DNA of 64,000 nt from Bradyrhizobium sp. MOS003 (GTDB lineage Bacteria; Pseudomonadota; Alphaproteobacteria; Rhizobiales; Xanthobacteraceae). The notes below the pieces were generated by a model, which saw nothing but the letters and a program-made list of their open reading frames with translations, made no database searches and had not been told where the DNA came from. The number at the start of each line of letters is the position of its first letter. The stretch's first letter is position 1. The position numbers and the translations under genes were made by a program. The stretch lies in contig NZ_PYFW01000003.1 of assembly GCF_003020125.1 (NCBI RefSeq), forward strand, positions 800,092 to 864,091, given 5' to 3'. Positions 43,083-52,340 of this stretch are shown here, in pieces.

Positions 43083-43664
43083 CTATTTCTTCTCGATCGC
43101 TTCGACGACATGCTCGACTTCAGCCTCCAGCGCCGAGACCTGGGATTCATGCGGGTCCGGTATCAATCCGCGCATCACCGCAATCCGTTTGATCAATTCG
43201 GAGATAGCCTGAACCAGCAGCATAGCGAACCCGATCATGATGAGGGACTTGGCGGGCCATTGCGGCAGGCCGCCGGCATTGCCGGACTGCTCGTTGATCT
43301 GCATCGAGCGCTGGAAGAACGGCACACCTGTGACGATCATGACGATGCAGAGCGGAATGAGGAAGAACAGGTGACCGACCAGGTCGATCACGTTGCGCAC
43401 CTTCTTCGGCAGCGCGTTGTTCACGATGTCGATGCGGATGTGCTCGTTGTCGAGCAGCGTCCAGGGCGAGCACAGCAGGAACACGATGCTGAACAGCACC
43501 CATTGCAGCTCGAGCCACGAATTCGACGACGTGTCGAACGTCTTGCGGATGATCGCATTGACCGCGGAGATGATGACGGCGGCCACGATCAGCCACGCCA
43601 GGCGTTTGCCCGTCCAGCGTGTGAACGCGTCGATCCCTCGGCTCAGCTTTAGGAGCGCTTGCAA
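43083..43664 (-). CDS. dctQ: TRAP transporter small permease DctQ
   Basis: A ~193-residue membrane protein with four helices (LAWLIVAAVIISAVNAIIRK first) and the DctQ signature FDTSSNSWLELQWVLFSIVFLL. I prefer TTG at 43664, which follows GGGGAGGACC; an in-frame ATG at 43745 would add 27 Arg/Pro-rich residues with a weak ribosome site. It precedes dctM on the same strand, and together they form the TRAP membrane component. Confidence 0.87.
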   Translation of the reverse strand: MQALLKLSRGIDAFTRWTGKRLAWLIVAAVIISAVNAIIRKTFDTSSNSWLELQWVLFSIVFLLCSPWTLLDNEHIRIDIVNNALPKKVRNVIDLVGHLFFLIPLCIVMIVTGVPFFQRSMQINEQSGNAGGLPQWPAKSLIMIGFAMLLVQAISELIKRIAVMRGLIPDPHESQVSALEAEVEHVVEAIEKK

Positions 43665-43834
43665 CGATAGGTCCTCCCCGATGGTGTGCCCCGGCCGTCT
43701 TGACTGCGCCGAACGGGCGCGTGGCTTGTCTCGCCGCGCAGGCATGAGGCAGCCGCACCAAACCAGCGGGCGTGCCGCCAGTCAATTGGAAGTTTGTTGA
43801 TAGTTCAGGGGAATAAGACCGTAATCCGACGGTG

Positions 43835-44854
43835 TCAGCCGCCGGTGACGCTCATGTGCCTGGAGACGCTGGGACGGTCGTGGCGGCGGTCGATGATGAA
43901 GTCGTGGCCCTTGGGCTTCAGCCCGATGGCGCGGTCGATCGCATCCGCAAGCAGAGCGTCGTCATCGGACGCACGCAGAGGTTTGCGCAGATCCGAGGCA
44001 TCCTCATGGCCGAGGCAGGTGTGCAGCGTTCCCGTGCAAGTCACGCGAACCCGGTTGCAGGATTCGCAGAAATTATGCGTCATCGGCGTGATGAAGCCGA
44101 GCTTGCCGCCGGTCTCGGCGACGCCGACATAGCGCGCCGGACCGCCGGTGCTCTCGGCAAGATCCGTCAGCGTGAATTGCTGGGCGAGGCGCGCGCGCAC
44201 CAGCGACAGCGGCAGATATTGGTCGATCCGTCCCGATCCGATCTCGCCCATCGGCATGACCTCGATCAGCGTCAGGTCCATGCCCTTGCCGTGGGCCCAG
44301 CGCATCAGCTGGGGGAGCTCGTCCTCGTTGAGATTCTTCAGCGCCACCGCGTTGATCTTCACGGCAAGTCCTGCGGCACGCGCGGCCTCGATGCCTTCCA
44401 GCACCTTGTCGATCTCGCCCCAGCGGGTGATCTCGCGAAACTTCCGGGGATCGAGCGTATCGAGCGAGACGTTGATGCGGCGGACGCCGCAATCGGCGAG
44501 CTCGCTTGCATATTTCGCAAGCTGGGTACCGTTGGTGGTCAGCGTCAGCTCGTTAAGGGCGCCGCTCGACAGATGCCGCGACAGCGAGCGCACCAGGGTC
44601 ATCACATTGCGCCGGACCAGCGGCTCGCCGCCTGTGAGCCGCAGCTTCTTGACGCCCTTGGCGATGAAAGCCGTGCAGAGCCGGTCGAGCTCTTCCAGCG
44701 TCAACAGGTTCGCCTTGGGCAGGAACGTCATGTCTTCCGACATGCAGTAGAAGCAGCGGAGATCGCAGCGATCGGTGACGGAGACGCGCAGATAGCTGAT
44801 GGTCCGCCCGAACGGATCGGTCATCGGGGTCGACAGCGCGGTGGATCCGTTCAT
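43835..44854 (-). CDS. moaA: GTP 3',8-cyclase MoaA (molybdenum cofactor biosynthesis)
   Basis: A 339-residue radical-SAM enzyme for the first step of molybdopterin synthesis. The N-terminal SAM cluster CDLRCFYC gives Cys30, Cys34 and Cys37. The C-terminal substrate cluster shows NFCESCNRVRVTCTG. RLTGGEPLVRR binds SAM, and the protein ends in the conserved Gly-Gly tail (SVTGG). Normal length. No other moa gene is adjacent. Confidence 0.96.
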   Translation of the reverse strand: MNGSTALSTPMTDPFGRTISYLRVSVTDRCDLRCFYCMSEDMTFLPKANLLTLEELDRLCTAFIAKGVKKLRLTGGEPLVRRNVMTLVRSLSRHLSSGALNELTLTTNGTQLAKYASELADCGVRRINVSLDTLDPRKFREITRWGEIDKVLEGIEAARAAGLAVKINAVALKNLNEDELPQLMRWAHGKGMDLTLIEVMPMGEIGSGRIDQYLPLSLVRARLAQQFTLTDLAESTGGPARYVGVAETGGKLGFITPMTHNFCESCNRVRVTCTGTLHTCLGHEDASDLRKPLRASDDDALLADAIDRAIGLKPKGHDFIIDRRHDRPSVSRHMSVTGG

Positions 44855-44961
44855 GGAGAGGCCTTGTCACTTGCGGCGTCGGGCGCACCTTTGCTTCAGC
44901 GGTGCTCGGCACTCAATCTAAGCATCGGACGCGACGAGGACAATCGGGTGGTATACTTAGA

Positions 44962-45456
44962 TCAGCGCCTGCCGGCGTTCGGATCGGGGAACGGCGAGCC
45001 CGCGGCCGGTGCGGTTTCGGCGGGTGCCGCGGCCGGCGTGGCTGCAGCCGGTTTGGGCTTCCTCGGAGGGTGCGGCTTGCGAACCGGTTTCGGCGGGGTG
45101 GCCGGCTGGAGTTCCGCAAACACCGGATTCGGGTCGGTGTTCGCTGAAGCGGGCGTGGTGAAATCCCCGGGATTTCTGATCACGTTCACCGGGACGCTCG
45201 CCGGCTGGTACTTTGGCAGCGCAAAGGCGACCGTAAAGGGAGCCTCGGGGGCAGGAACCGAGACGGAGCAGGGGGTCTTGCAGCCCGGACCGAGCGAGGT
45301 CGTGGCGTCGGCTCCCGGCGGATTGGATTCGAGCCGGACCTGGACGGTCGGCGGGGCCGATTTGAACATGTCCCAGGACATCGAGGAGCAGCCCCCAAGA
45401 CTTGCCGCTCCCAAAACACTCGCTCCTGATAACGCAACCGCGATGACACGACGCAT
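44962..45456 (-). CDS. Lipoprotein with PEGA-like domain
   Basis: A 164-residue lipoprotein. The lipobox is LGGC (about 20-23) after a hydrophobic signal. A PEGA-like beta domain follows (VQVRLESNPPGADATTSLGPGCKTPC through FALPKYQPASVPVNV). The C-terminal ~50 residues are Pro/Ala/Lys-rich (PPKPVRKPHPPRKPKP), as in segments that span or bind peptidoglycan. A CtrA box lies ~95 bases upstream of the start, suggesting cell-cycle control of an envelope protein. Confidence 0.82.
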   Translation of the reverse strand: MRRVIAVALSGASVLGAASLGGCSSMSWDMFKSAPPTVQVRLESNPPGADATTSLGPGCKTPCSVSVPAPEAPFTVAFALPKYQPASVPVNVIRNPGDFTTPASANTDPNPVFAELQPATPPKPVRKPHPPRKPKPAAATPAAAPAETAPAAGSPFPDPNAGRR

Positions 45457-45550
45457 GACCCATCCACTTCAACTGCGACGAACCGCCACATAACCCCGCC
45501 CGGACCTTAGGAGCGTCGTCTGGGGCAGGCAACCGGCGGGCTGCGCATAG

Positions 45551-45565
45551 TTAATGGATGGTTAA
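45551..45565 (-). promoter_or_regulatory. CtrA-type box TTAACCAT-N3-TTAA
   Basis: On the minus strand the site reads TTAACCATCCATTAA: the full TTAA-N7-TTAA consensus and also the extended half-site TTAACCAT. It lies about 95 bases upstream of the PEGA lipoprotein start at 45456, and within the 155-base gap after gph. The two features together make a functional CtrA site likely. Confidence 0.7.
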
Positions 45566-45611
45566 TACAGGATTGCCCGAATACCAACGCTATAACAATG
45601 GCTTGTTGGCG

Positions 45612-46286
45612 CTATACGGTCATCAGGCTGTTGGCGGCGGCCGGCAGGTCACGCATGTGATGGATCAGCCGGTCCGGCTTCAGCTCGGCGATCGGCACGT
45701 CGGTATAGCCAAAACTGACCCCGATCACCGGCACCCCGGCCCGGCGAGCGACCCCGACATCGGTTCCGGCATCGCCGACCATGATGCTGGCGCTGACCGC
45801 TCCGCCGGCCCGCGCCACCGTTTCACGAAAGATGGTCGGGTCGGGCTTCTGGACGCCAAAGGTGTCGGCGCCGCAGATTGCCGCGAAGCGGCGACTGAGA
45901 TCGAGCTGGTCCAGAAGGCGCTTCGACAGCCATTCCAGCTTGTTGGTGCAGACCGCGAGGCGATGGCCTTGCGCTGAAAAATGGTCCAGCGCGGCCTCCA
46001 GCCCCTCGAAGGGGCGGGATTCGACCGCGATGTGGTCGGCGTAATAGGCGATGAAATCCGCGGTCATCCGGTCCATGTCGGCGGGGGTGACGCTGCGGCC
46101 TTCGGCCTCCAGTCCCCGCTCGATCAGCTTGCGGGCGCCGGCGCCGATCATGTTGCGGGCCGAGGCCATCGGCACGGGCGGGAGCCCTTCGCGGTCGAGC
46201 ACATGGTTCAGCGCGGTGATCAGGTCGGGCGCCGTATCCACAAGCGTGCCGTCGAGATCGAAGACGATGGTGTGAGGGGAGGTCAT
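45612..46286 (-). CDS. gph: Phosphoglycolate phosphatase (HAD family)
   Basis: A 224-residue HAD-superfamily phosphatase. Motif I is FDLDGTLVDTAPDL (nucleophile Asp about 9), motif II is VCTNK, motif III Lys lies in FGVQKPDP, and motif IV is MVGDAGTDVGVARRAG. The pattern fits Gph, which removes 2-phosphoglycolate. The start at 46286 follows GAGGGGAGG; the longer frame is rejected. It is divergent from rpiA, both central carbon genes. Confidence 0.9.
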   Translation of the reverse strand: MTSPHTIVFDLDGTLVDTAPDLITALNHVLDREGLPPVPMASARNMIGAGARKLIERGLEAEGRSVTPADMDRMTADFIAYYADHIAVESRPFEGLEAALDHFSAQGHRLAVCTNKLEWLSKRLLDQLDLSRRFAAICGADTFGVQKPDPTIFRETVARAGGAVSASIMVGDAGTDVGVARRAGVPVIGVSFGYTDVPIAELKPDRLIHHMRDLPAAANSLMTV

Positions 46287-46455
46287 GGTCCAAGCGCTAC
46301 CGGCCCGGTCAGGCCAGTGCAAGGGGCGGCGCCATAAGATCAACTTATAGCGCGGTTCCCCAGACCCTGTTCTCCGGCGGAAAACGAGGCTACATAGGCC
46401 GCCGAAAGCAGCCACGATCGGCGGCACGTTCGGGACTCAAGAGGTGGGCGCAGAC

Positions 46456-47187
46456 GTGAATATGGATCAGTTGAAGCGACAGGCGGCTGCGCGCGCGCTC
46501 GAGGAGGTGCGGGATGGCATGCAGCTCGGGCTCGGCACCGGCTCGACCGCCAAGCATTTCGTCGAGCTGCTCGGCGAGCGCGTCGCCGCCGGGCTCAAGG
46601 TGATCGGCGTGCCGACCTCCGAGGCGACGCGCCTCGATGCCGTCAGGTGCGGCGTGCCGCTGACCACGCTGGATGAGATCGACCATCTCGACATCACCAT
46701 CGACGGCGCCGACGAGATCGATCCCGAACTCAACCTGATCAAGGGCGGCGGCGGTGCGCTGCTGCGCGAGAAGATCGTGGCTGCGGCCTCGGATCGCATG
46801 ATCGTGATCGCCGATGACACCAAATGGGTGCCGACGCTGGGCAAATTTCCGCTTCCGATCGAGGTCATCCCCTTCGGGCTTGGTGCGACGCGCCGGGCGA
46901 TCGAGAAGGCATTTGCCGAATGCGGCGTTTCCGGGCAAATGGCGGTCCGCAAGGCCAAGGGCGGGGACAGGGACGGCCACGTTTTCGTCACCGACGGCGG
47001 CCACTGGATCGTCGATGCAAAGCTCGAACGGATCGAGGATCCTGCTCGTCTCGCCAAGGCGTTGAGCGCGATCCCCGGCGTGGTCGAGCACGGATTATTC
47101 ATCGGCTTGGCCAGCTCGGCCGTACTGGCGGGCGGCGAGGGAATTCGCGTGATTGAACGGCGTAAGCCGAAAGGAGACCAGGAATGA
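46456..47187 (+). CDS. rpiA: Ribose-5-phosphate isomerase A
   Basis: A ~243-residue enzyme interconverting ribose-5-phosphate and ribulose-5-phosphate. Conserved motifs are LGLGTGSTAKHFVELLGERV, TIDGADEIDPELNLIKGGGGALLREKI and the later GGHWIVDA. I place the start at GTG 46456 (MNMDQLKRQ); GTG 46444 and ATG 46462 remain possible. The stop overlaps the next gene by 4 bases. Confidence 0.95.
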   Translation: MNMDQLKRQAAARALEEVRDGMQLGLGTGSTAKHFVELLGERVAAGLKVIGVPTSEATRLDAVRCGVPLTTLDEIDHLDITIDGADEIDPELNLIKGGGGALLREKIVAAASDRMIVIADDTKWVPTLGKFPLPIEVIPFGLGATRRAIEKAFAECGVSGQMAVRKAKGGDRDGHVFVTDGGHWIVDAKLERIEDPARLAKALSAIPGVVEHGLFIGLASSAVLAGGEGIRVIERRKPKGDQE

Positions 47188-47726
47188 AGAGCGTCTTGAA
47201 GTTTTTGCCGGCTGCGACCCTCGCTATGGGACTGGCCCTCACGGTCGTCCCGGCCGCCGCGCAGCAGGCAGCGCCCAAGGCAGCTGCCGCACCCGCGCAG
47301 CCGAAAGCCTCGCCCGCGGCGGTTGCGGCGGCCAAGGAGATTCTGCAGATCAAGAACGCCACCGCGATGTACGCGGGCGCCGTGCCTGGTCTCGTCCAGA
47401 AGACCAAGATCGCGCTGATCCAGCAGAACCTGAACTACCAGAAGGAGCTCAACGAGGTCGCCCCGATCGTCGAACAGCAGCTCAATGGCCGCCAGAACGA
47501 GATCGGCGATGGCATGGCACAGATCTATGCCAGCGAGTTCACCGAGCAGGAGCTGAAGGATCTCGTCACGTTCTACAAGTCGCCGCTGGGCAAGAAGCTG
47601 ATCGACGCCGAGCCGCGCGCCATCGGGCTCAGCATGGCCTTCATGAACTCCTGGGCCCAGAACTTCTCCGAGACCGTGATGGGGGCCTTCCGCGCCGAGA
47701 TGCGCAAGCGTGGCAAGGAGATCTGA
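47184..47726 (+). CDS. DUF2059 domain secreted protein
   Basis: A 180-residue exported protein. A signal peptide ends at AAAQQ (about residue 28), followed by an Ala/Pro-rich spacer and the DUF2059 helical domain (EQELKDLVTFYKSPLGKKLI is diagnostic). AAGGAG precedes the start, which overlaps the rpiA stop (ATGA). Function unknown; the rpiA-DUF2059-gor order is common in Rhizobiales. Confidence 0.9.
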   Translation: MKSVLKFLPAATLAMGLALTVVPAAAQQAAPKAAAAPAQPKASPAAVAAAKEILQIKNATAMYAGAVPGLVQKTKIALIQQNLNYQKELNEVAPIVEQQLNGRQNEIGDGMAQIYASEFTEQELKDLVTFYKSPLGKKLIDAEPRAIGLSMAFMNSWAQNFSETVMGAFRAEMRKRGKEI

Positions 47727-47771
47727 CAGACACTATCTGATCGGTAATTCATATAGGGGTCGGAGTGGACA

Positions 47772-49160
47772 ATGGCTGAATTCGACGTCGACCTCTTCGT
47801 CATCGGTGGTGGTTCGGGCGGCGTGCGTGCCGCCCGTATCGCGGCCGGTTACGGCGCCCGCGTGATGATCGCGGAAGAGTACCGCATGGGCGGTACCTGC
47901 GTGATCCGCGGCTGCGTGCCGAAGAAGCTGTTCGTGATCGGCTCGCATTTTCGCCACGAGCTCGAGGATGCCGCGGGTTTCGGCTGGACCGTTCCGCCCG
48001 CCAGCTTCGACTGGTCGACGCTGATCGCCAACAAGGACAAGGAGATCGCGCGGCTCGAGGCGGCCTACACCGCCAATGTCGAGAAGTCGGGCGCGCAGAT
48101 CGTCAAGAGCCGTGCGGTGATCGAGGACAAGCACACCGTCCGCCTGCTCGAAAACGACCGCAAGATCACCGCAAGATACATCCTGATCGCCACCGGCGGC
48201 GCGCCCAACCATGGCGCCGCGATCCCCGGCATCGAGCACGTGATCTCCTCCAACGAGGCATTTCATCTGAAGAAGCTGCCGAAGCGGATCGTGATCCAGG
48301 GCGGCGGCTACATCGCGCTGGAATTCGCCGGCATCTTCGCCGGCTTCGGCTCCGACGTCACCGTGATCTATCGCGGCGACAACATCCTTCGCGGCTTCGA
48401 CGAGGATGTTCGTACCCATGTTCGTGCCGAGATGGAGAAGCAGGGCATCACCATTCTCACCGGCTGCACGGTAAGCAAGGTCGACCGCCACGGCGATGAA
48501 TTCACCACGCATCTGTCGAACGGATCGAGCCTCGCCTCCGACCAGGTGATGTTCGCGATCGGTCGCCATCCGGCCGTGGCCAATCTCGGGTTGGAGAACG
48601 CCGGTGTCGCCATCAACCCCGCGAACGGCGGCATCGCGGTCGACCATTTCTCGAAGAGCTCGGTCGACAGCATCTATGCGATCGGCGACGTCACCCATCG
48701 CTTCAATTTGACGCCGGTCGCGATCCGCGAGGGCCATGCCTTCGCCGACACCGTGTTCGGCAAGCGTACTGTGCAGGTCGATCACGCCAACATTCCGACC
48801 GCCGTGTTCTCGCAGCCGGAGGTCGGCACGGTTGGTCTGACGGAAACCGAGGCGCGCGCCCAATTCAGTCACGTCGACATCTACAAGACCTCGTTCCGCC
48901 CGATCAAGGCGACGATGTCGGGCCGCGACACCCGCGTGCTGATGAAGTTGGTCGTCGACGGTGCGAGCGATCGCGTGCTCGGCTGCCACATCGTCGGCGA
49001 GGCCGCCGCCGAGATCACGCAAGCCGTCGCGATCGCGGTGAAGATGAAGGCGACCAAGGCCGATTTCGACGCGACCATCGCGCTGCATCCGACCGCCGCC
49101 GAAGAGCTGGTCACCATGCGCACCCCGACCGCGCGCCACGTGCGTCAGGCGGCGGAGTAG
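47772..49160 (+). CDS. gor: Glutathione-disulfide reductase
   Basis: A 462-residue flavoprotein. FAD site IGGGSGGVRAARIAAGYG at the N-terminus, redox-active GGTCVIRGCVPKK (Cys43 and Cys48), NAD(P) site VIQGGGYIALEFAGIFAGFG and the C-terminal interface HPTAAEEL with the catalytic His. It reduces glutathione disulfide with NADPH. It starts 45 bases after the DUF2059 gene. Confidence 0.95.
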   Translation: MAEFDVDLFVIGGGSGGVRAARIAAGYGARVMIAEEYRMGGTCVIRGCVPKKLFVIGSHFRHELEDAAGFGWTVPPASFDWSTLIANKDKEIARLEAAYTANVEKSGAQIVKSRAVIEDKHTVRLLENDRKITARYILIATGGAPNHGAAIPGIEHVISSNEAFHLKKLPKRIVIQGGGYIALEFAGIFAGFGSDVTVIYRGDNILRGFDEDVRTHVRAEMEKQGITILTGCTVSKVDRHGDEFTTHLSNGSSLASDQVMFAIGRHPAVANLGLENAGVAINPANGGIAVDHFSKSSVDSIYAIGDVTHRFNLTPVAIREGHAFADTVFGKRTVQVDHANIPTAVFSQPEVGTVGLTETEARAQFSHVDIYKTSFRPIKATMSGRDTRVLMKLVVDGASDRVLGCHIVGEAAAEITQAVAIAVKMKATKADFDATIALHPTAAEELVTMRTPTARHVRQAAE

Positions 49161-49376
49161 GGCGGCAATCACCGGGCCGTTTTCTTAGAGCCCGGCGGGC
49201 CGATGATCGGATGGACGTTCGTCCATCGTGACATTCTTTTGGGACGCATTTTGAAGAATGCATGGCTGGCCGATATCGCGGCCAGGCCGCGTCAGCTGTC
49301 ATGCAACGCAACTTCACCCGCGTCAGTGCGAGGCAGACCTCGCATTGAATCGGATTCGCCTGGCGTGATCAGGCTC

Positions 49377-50384
49377 TCAGTGCAGCGTGCTCGCAGCGAC
49401 CTCGTCGATAGCGGCCATGAGGTCGGCAGTGTCCGACTGCTGGATCATATGCCCGGCATTCGGGACGCGACGCATCTTGCTATGCTTGATCTCGTCATGC
49501 AGCCGGCCGGACTGCTCGTCGATGTCGATGAGCCGATCGTCCTCGCCAGCCAGGATGGTGACCGGCATCGCCAGCTCGCCGTAGGTCTTCGCCGACAGCA
49601 TTGCCGCAGGCACCATCAGCGCCGCCTCGGCAGCGCCGGCCCGTAGCTGCGAGGGACGCATGGCCATTGATTTGGGGAAGCCGTCGAATTTCTGCGGGAC
49701 CGATTTCGGTCCGAACAGCTGTCGCAGCATCGCCGGCCACATCAGGCGGTTGAGCAACGGCGAAATCGTGTGACTGAGGATATCGCCAAATCCCGGAATC
49801 GCAGGCCCGGCCATCGCCATCATCGCGTCGGTGCGGGCTGTCGGGAAATAGTAGCCCGACGCCAGGATCAGGGCCTCGACCATTGAGGGATGTCTGCTTG
49901 CCAGCGCGATCGCAACTGACGCTCCCCAGGAATGTCCGAGCACGATCGCCTTCTCGACGCCGAGTTGCGCGAGCGCATCCTTGAAGAGGTCGGCTTGGGC
50001 TGCAGGCGTCCACACCACGTTGCGGGGCCTGAGGCTGTGGCCGAAGCCGGGACGATCGAACACGATGACGCGATAGTCCTTGGCAGCGAGGTCGATCAGG
50101 CCGCTCGACTCGAAATCCTGGATCATGCTGCCATTGCCATGGAGCAGCACCAGGGGGCGTCCGGATCCGCGCTCCACGTAATGCAGGCGAACTCCGTCGA
50201 TGTCGATGAACCGTCCTTGCGGTGGGTTGTCGCGCTGCGCCTTGTCGGCAAGCCGCCGATTGACGACCGCGGCCGCTGCCATCAAGCCGGCAGTCGCGGC
50301 GATGGCGGAGACGAACGGATATTTTGCGAGAGTACGAAGGGTCGTCGTCGCCAAAGACGGCGAACGTTTCTTCAAGATGCGCAT
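49377..50384 (-). CDS. Alpha/beta hydrolase, membrane anchored
   Basis: A 335-residue hydrolase with an N-terminal hydrophobic segment (about 21-40, PFVSAIAATAGLMAAAAVV). Oxyanion hole VLLHGNGSMIQDF; nucleophile elbow LGHSWGAS (Ser about 152); acid LAGEDDRLID and His in PNAGHMIQQ. It resembles haloperoxidase/epoxide-hydrolase-like hydrolases. Substrate unknown. The zinc alcohol dehydrogenase gene lies upstream on the other side of no obvious operon (57-base gap, same strand). Confidence 0.87.
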   Translation of the reverse strand: MRILKKRSPSLATTTLRTLAKYPFVSAIAATAGLMAAAAVVNRRLADKAQRDNPPQGRFIDIDGVRLHYVERGSGRPLVLLHGNGSMIQDFESSGLIDLAAKDYRVIVFDRPGFGHSLRPRNVVWTPAAQADLFKDALAQLGVEKAIVLGHSWGASVAIALASRHPSMVEALILASGYYFPTARTDAMMAMAGPAIPGFGDILSHTISPLLNRLMWPAMLRQLFGPKSVPQKFDGFPKSMAMRPSQLRAGAAEAALMVPAAMLSAKTYGELAMPVTILAGEDDRLIDIDEQSGRLHDEIKHSKMRRVPNAGHMIQQSDTADLMAAIDEVAASTLH

Positions 50385-50441
50385 GGGACACTTTCGCTGA
50401 CCGCGGCCAGCTGTTTGAGAGCAGGGAAGCGATGCTTCCGC

Positions 50442-51617
50442 TTAACGTCCTGGCCGCATCACGACCTTGATGACGCCGGCCTCTTTGTCGCGGAATTTCT
50501 GGTACATCTCCGGCGCGTCTTCGAGGCTGGCCGGATGTGTCACCACAAAACTAGGATCGATTTCACCCGCAACGATCTTGGCGAGCAGCGGCTTGGTGTA
50601 GGCCTGAACGTGGGTCTGACCGGTCTTGATGGTCAGTCCCTTGTTCATGGCGGCGCCGAGCGGGATCTTGTCACCCATTCCGACATAAACGCCGGGAATC
50701 GAGATTGTACCCGCCTTGCGGCAGGCCATGATGGCCTGACGCAGCACGTGAACGCGGTCTGTCGCCAGGAAGGTTGCCGCCTTGACCTTGTCCAGCACCG
50801 CATCTGCCGAGCCGTGGCCCGATGCCTCACAGCCCACCGCATCGATACAGCTGTCCGGACCGCGCTTGTTGGTTCGCCGCATCAATTCCTCATGGACGTC
50901 CTCCTTCGAGAAATCGATGATTTCGGCGCCGCCGGCTTCGGCCATTTCGAGACGCTCGGGCACTTCGTCGATGGCTATGACGCGTCCAGCTCCGAGCATG
51001 AGCGCGGAGCGAATCGCGAACTGGCCGACGGGGCCGCAGCCCCAGATCGCGACGGTGTCGCCCGGTTCAATCTGCGCATTGACGGCAGCCATGTAGCCGG
51101 TCGGGAAGATGTCGGACAGAAACAGCGCCTGCTCATCCGTGATGCTGTCGGGAATCTTGATCGGACCGACATCAGCCATCGGTACGCGCAAATACTCGGC
51201 TTGTCCGCCCGAATAGCCCCCCAGCATGTGGCTGAAGCCAAATAGCCCGGCCGGCGACTGGCCCATCGCCTTGGCGGCGATCTCTGCGTTCGGATTGGTC
51301 CGGTCGCAACAGGAGAACAATCCTTGCTGGCAGAACCAGCAATTGCCGCAACTGATCGTGAAGGGAACAACGACGCGGTCGCCGATCTTCAGATTCGTCA
51401 CTTCCGACCCCAGTTCGATCACCTCGCCCATGTTCTCATGGCCGAGGATGTCACCGCTCTCCATGGTCGGCTGGTAACCGTCAAACAGATGCAGGTCCGA
51501 GCCGCAGATGGCGCAGGCGGTTATCTTGATGATCGCGTCACGCGGATGCTGGATCTTGGGATCCGGGACCGTGTCGACCCGGACGTCTCCTTTGCCGTGC
51601 CAACAGAGCGCACGCAT
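50442..51617 (-). CDS. Zinc-dependent alcohol dehydrogenase (formaldehyde dehydrogenase-like)
   Basis: A 391-residue medium-chain dehydrogenase. Catalytic zinc site CAICGSDLHLFDG and GHENMGEV; structural zinc loop CGNCWFCQQGLFSCC with four cysteines; NAD site WGCGPVGQFAIRSAL. Closest in pattern to glutathione-independent formaldehyde dehydrogenase-like ADHs. The start at 51617 follows GGAG and gives the normal N-terminus MRALCWHGK; an upstream ATG would add 13 residues. Confidence 0.9.
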   Translation of the reverse strand: MRALCWHGKGDVRVDTVPDPKIQHPRDAIIKITACAICGSDLHLFDGYQPTMESGDILGHENMGEVIELGSEVTNLKIGDRVVVPFTISCGNCWFCQQGLFSCCDRTNPNAEIAAKAMGQSPAGLFGFSHMLGGYSGGQAEYLRVPMADVGPIKIPDSITDEQALFLSDIFPTGYMAAVNAQIEPGDTVAIWGCGPVGQFAIRSALMLGAGRVIAIDEVPERLEMAEAGGAEIIDFSKEDVHEELMRRTNKRGPDSCIDAVGCEASGHGSADAVLDKVKAATFLATDRVHVLRQAIMACRKAGTISIPGVYVGMGDKIPLGAAMNKGLTIKTGQTHVQAYTKPLLAKIVAGEIDPSFVVTHPASLEDAPEMYQKFRDKEAGVIKVVMRPGR

Positions 51618-51656
51618 GGTCAAATCTCCATTTTGAGGGACGGCATGCGCATTCAC

Positions 51657-52011
51657 GGGTCATGTCGTGCAGATGCAACAGAAGGGATGGAGGGATGTTC
51701 CTAACCCAATGAATGCAGCCCGGCAGTCGATTATGGACCTTGATCGAAGGTCAGGAACGGCTTCTCGGGGACGGCGCTCTGGCGAATGTCGTTTGAGACA
51801 CCATATTCAAGGTATCACGGGCACGGATGTGCTTGGCGCCCGGTGACAGAGAGACGCTGCCGCGCTCCCGCCACAGACCGGAGGCGCGCATTGAACGTCA
51901 TCTCTCATTCTCTGAATCGTTGCCGCAAGCTACCGCTGCTGGGGCGCGTGAGCGGTTCAGGACGATGGCAACAGTGCCTGGCGATGCGTAGCGCAAGCAA
52001 GGACATTGGTA
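51657..52011. other. Intergenic region without recognised features
   Basis: About 355 bases between divergent genes. I see no gene, hairpin or promoter that I can defend. Confidence 0.4.
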
Positions 52012-52215
52012 ATGACTGAGAACCGCAGCCGTGCACGTCAAGCGACCTCTCTTGCCGAACGTCTCGCAGCCGATGCAGCGAGGCTGCGTGAACAGGCCTC
52101 GCGCCTTGAACCCGGTGCGGAGCGAGACGCGCTTTTGAACAAAGCCCACCGCAACAAGATGGCCGCCGATATCAACGCGTGTCTGACCTCTCCGGTGCGC
52201 CGCCTTCCGGTATAG
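52012..52215 (+). CDS. Small charged helical protein
   Basis: A 67-residue protein starting at ATG 52012. It is helical and Arg/Ala-rich: SLAERLAADAARLREQASRL, PGAERDALLNKAHRNKMAAD and a short C-terminal LTSPVRRLPV. The pattern (Arg-rich helix, PG, second helix, LxSPxxxxP ending) matches small stress-type proteins I know from Bradyrhizobium. Function unknown. Confidence 0.6.
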   Translation: MTENRSRARQATSLAERLAADAARLREQASRLEPGAERDALLNKAHRNKMAADINACLTSPVRRLPV

Positions 52216-52340
52216 GCGTGCGAGACCCACGGTGCCGGTGCCGGCGGGCAAGAATTGCTCGCGCCGCTCGCTGAAGTCGATCATGTCGCGGCAGGTCCGC
52301 TCGCTTGCCAAGCCCGCTTGGGCTGGCCTGTCTTGTACGG

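Noticed and set aside
41484..43652. A 722-codon plus-strand frame, very rich in Asp, Glu, His, Arg and Gln
   Set aside because: Antisense to dctQM; hydrophobic codons read backwards give this charged composition. Not a gene.
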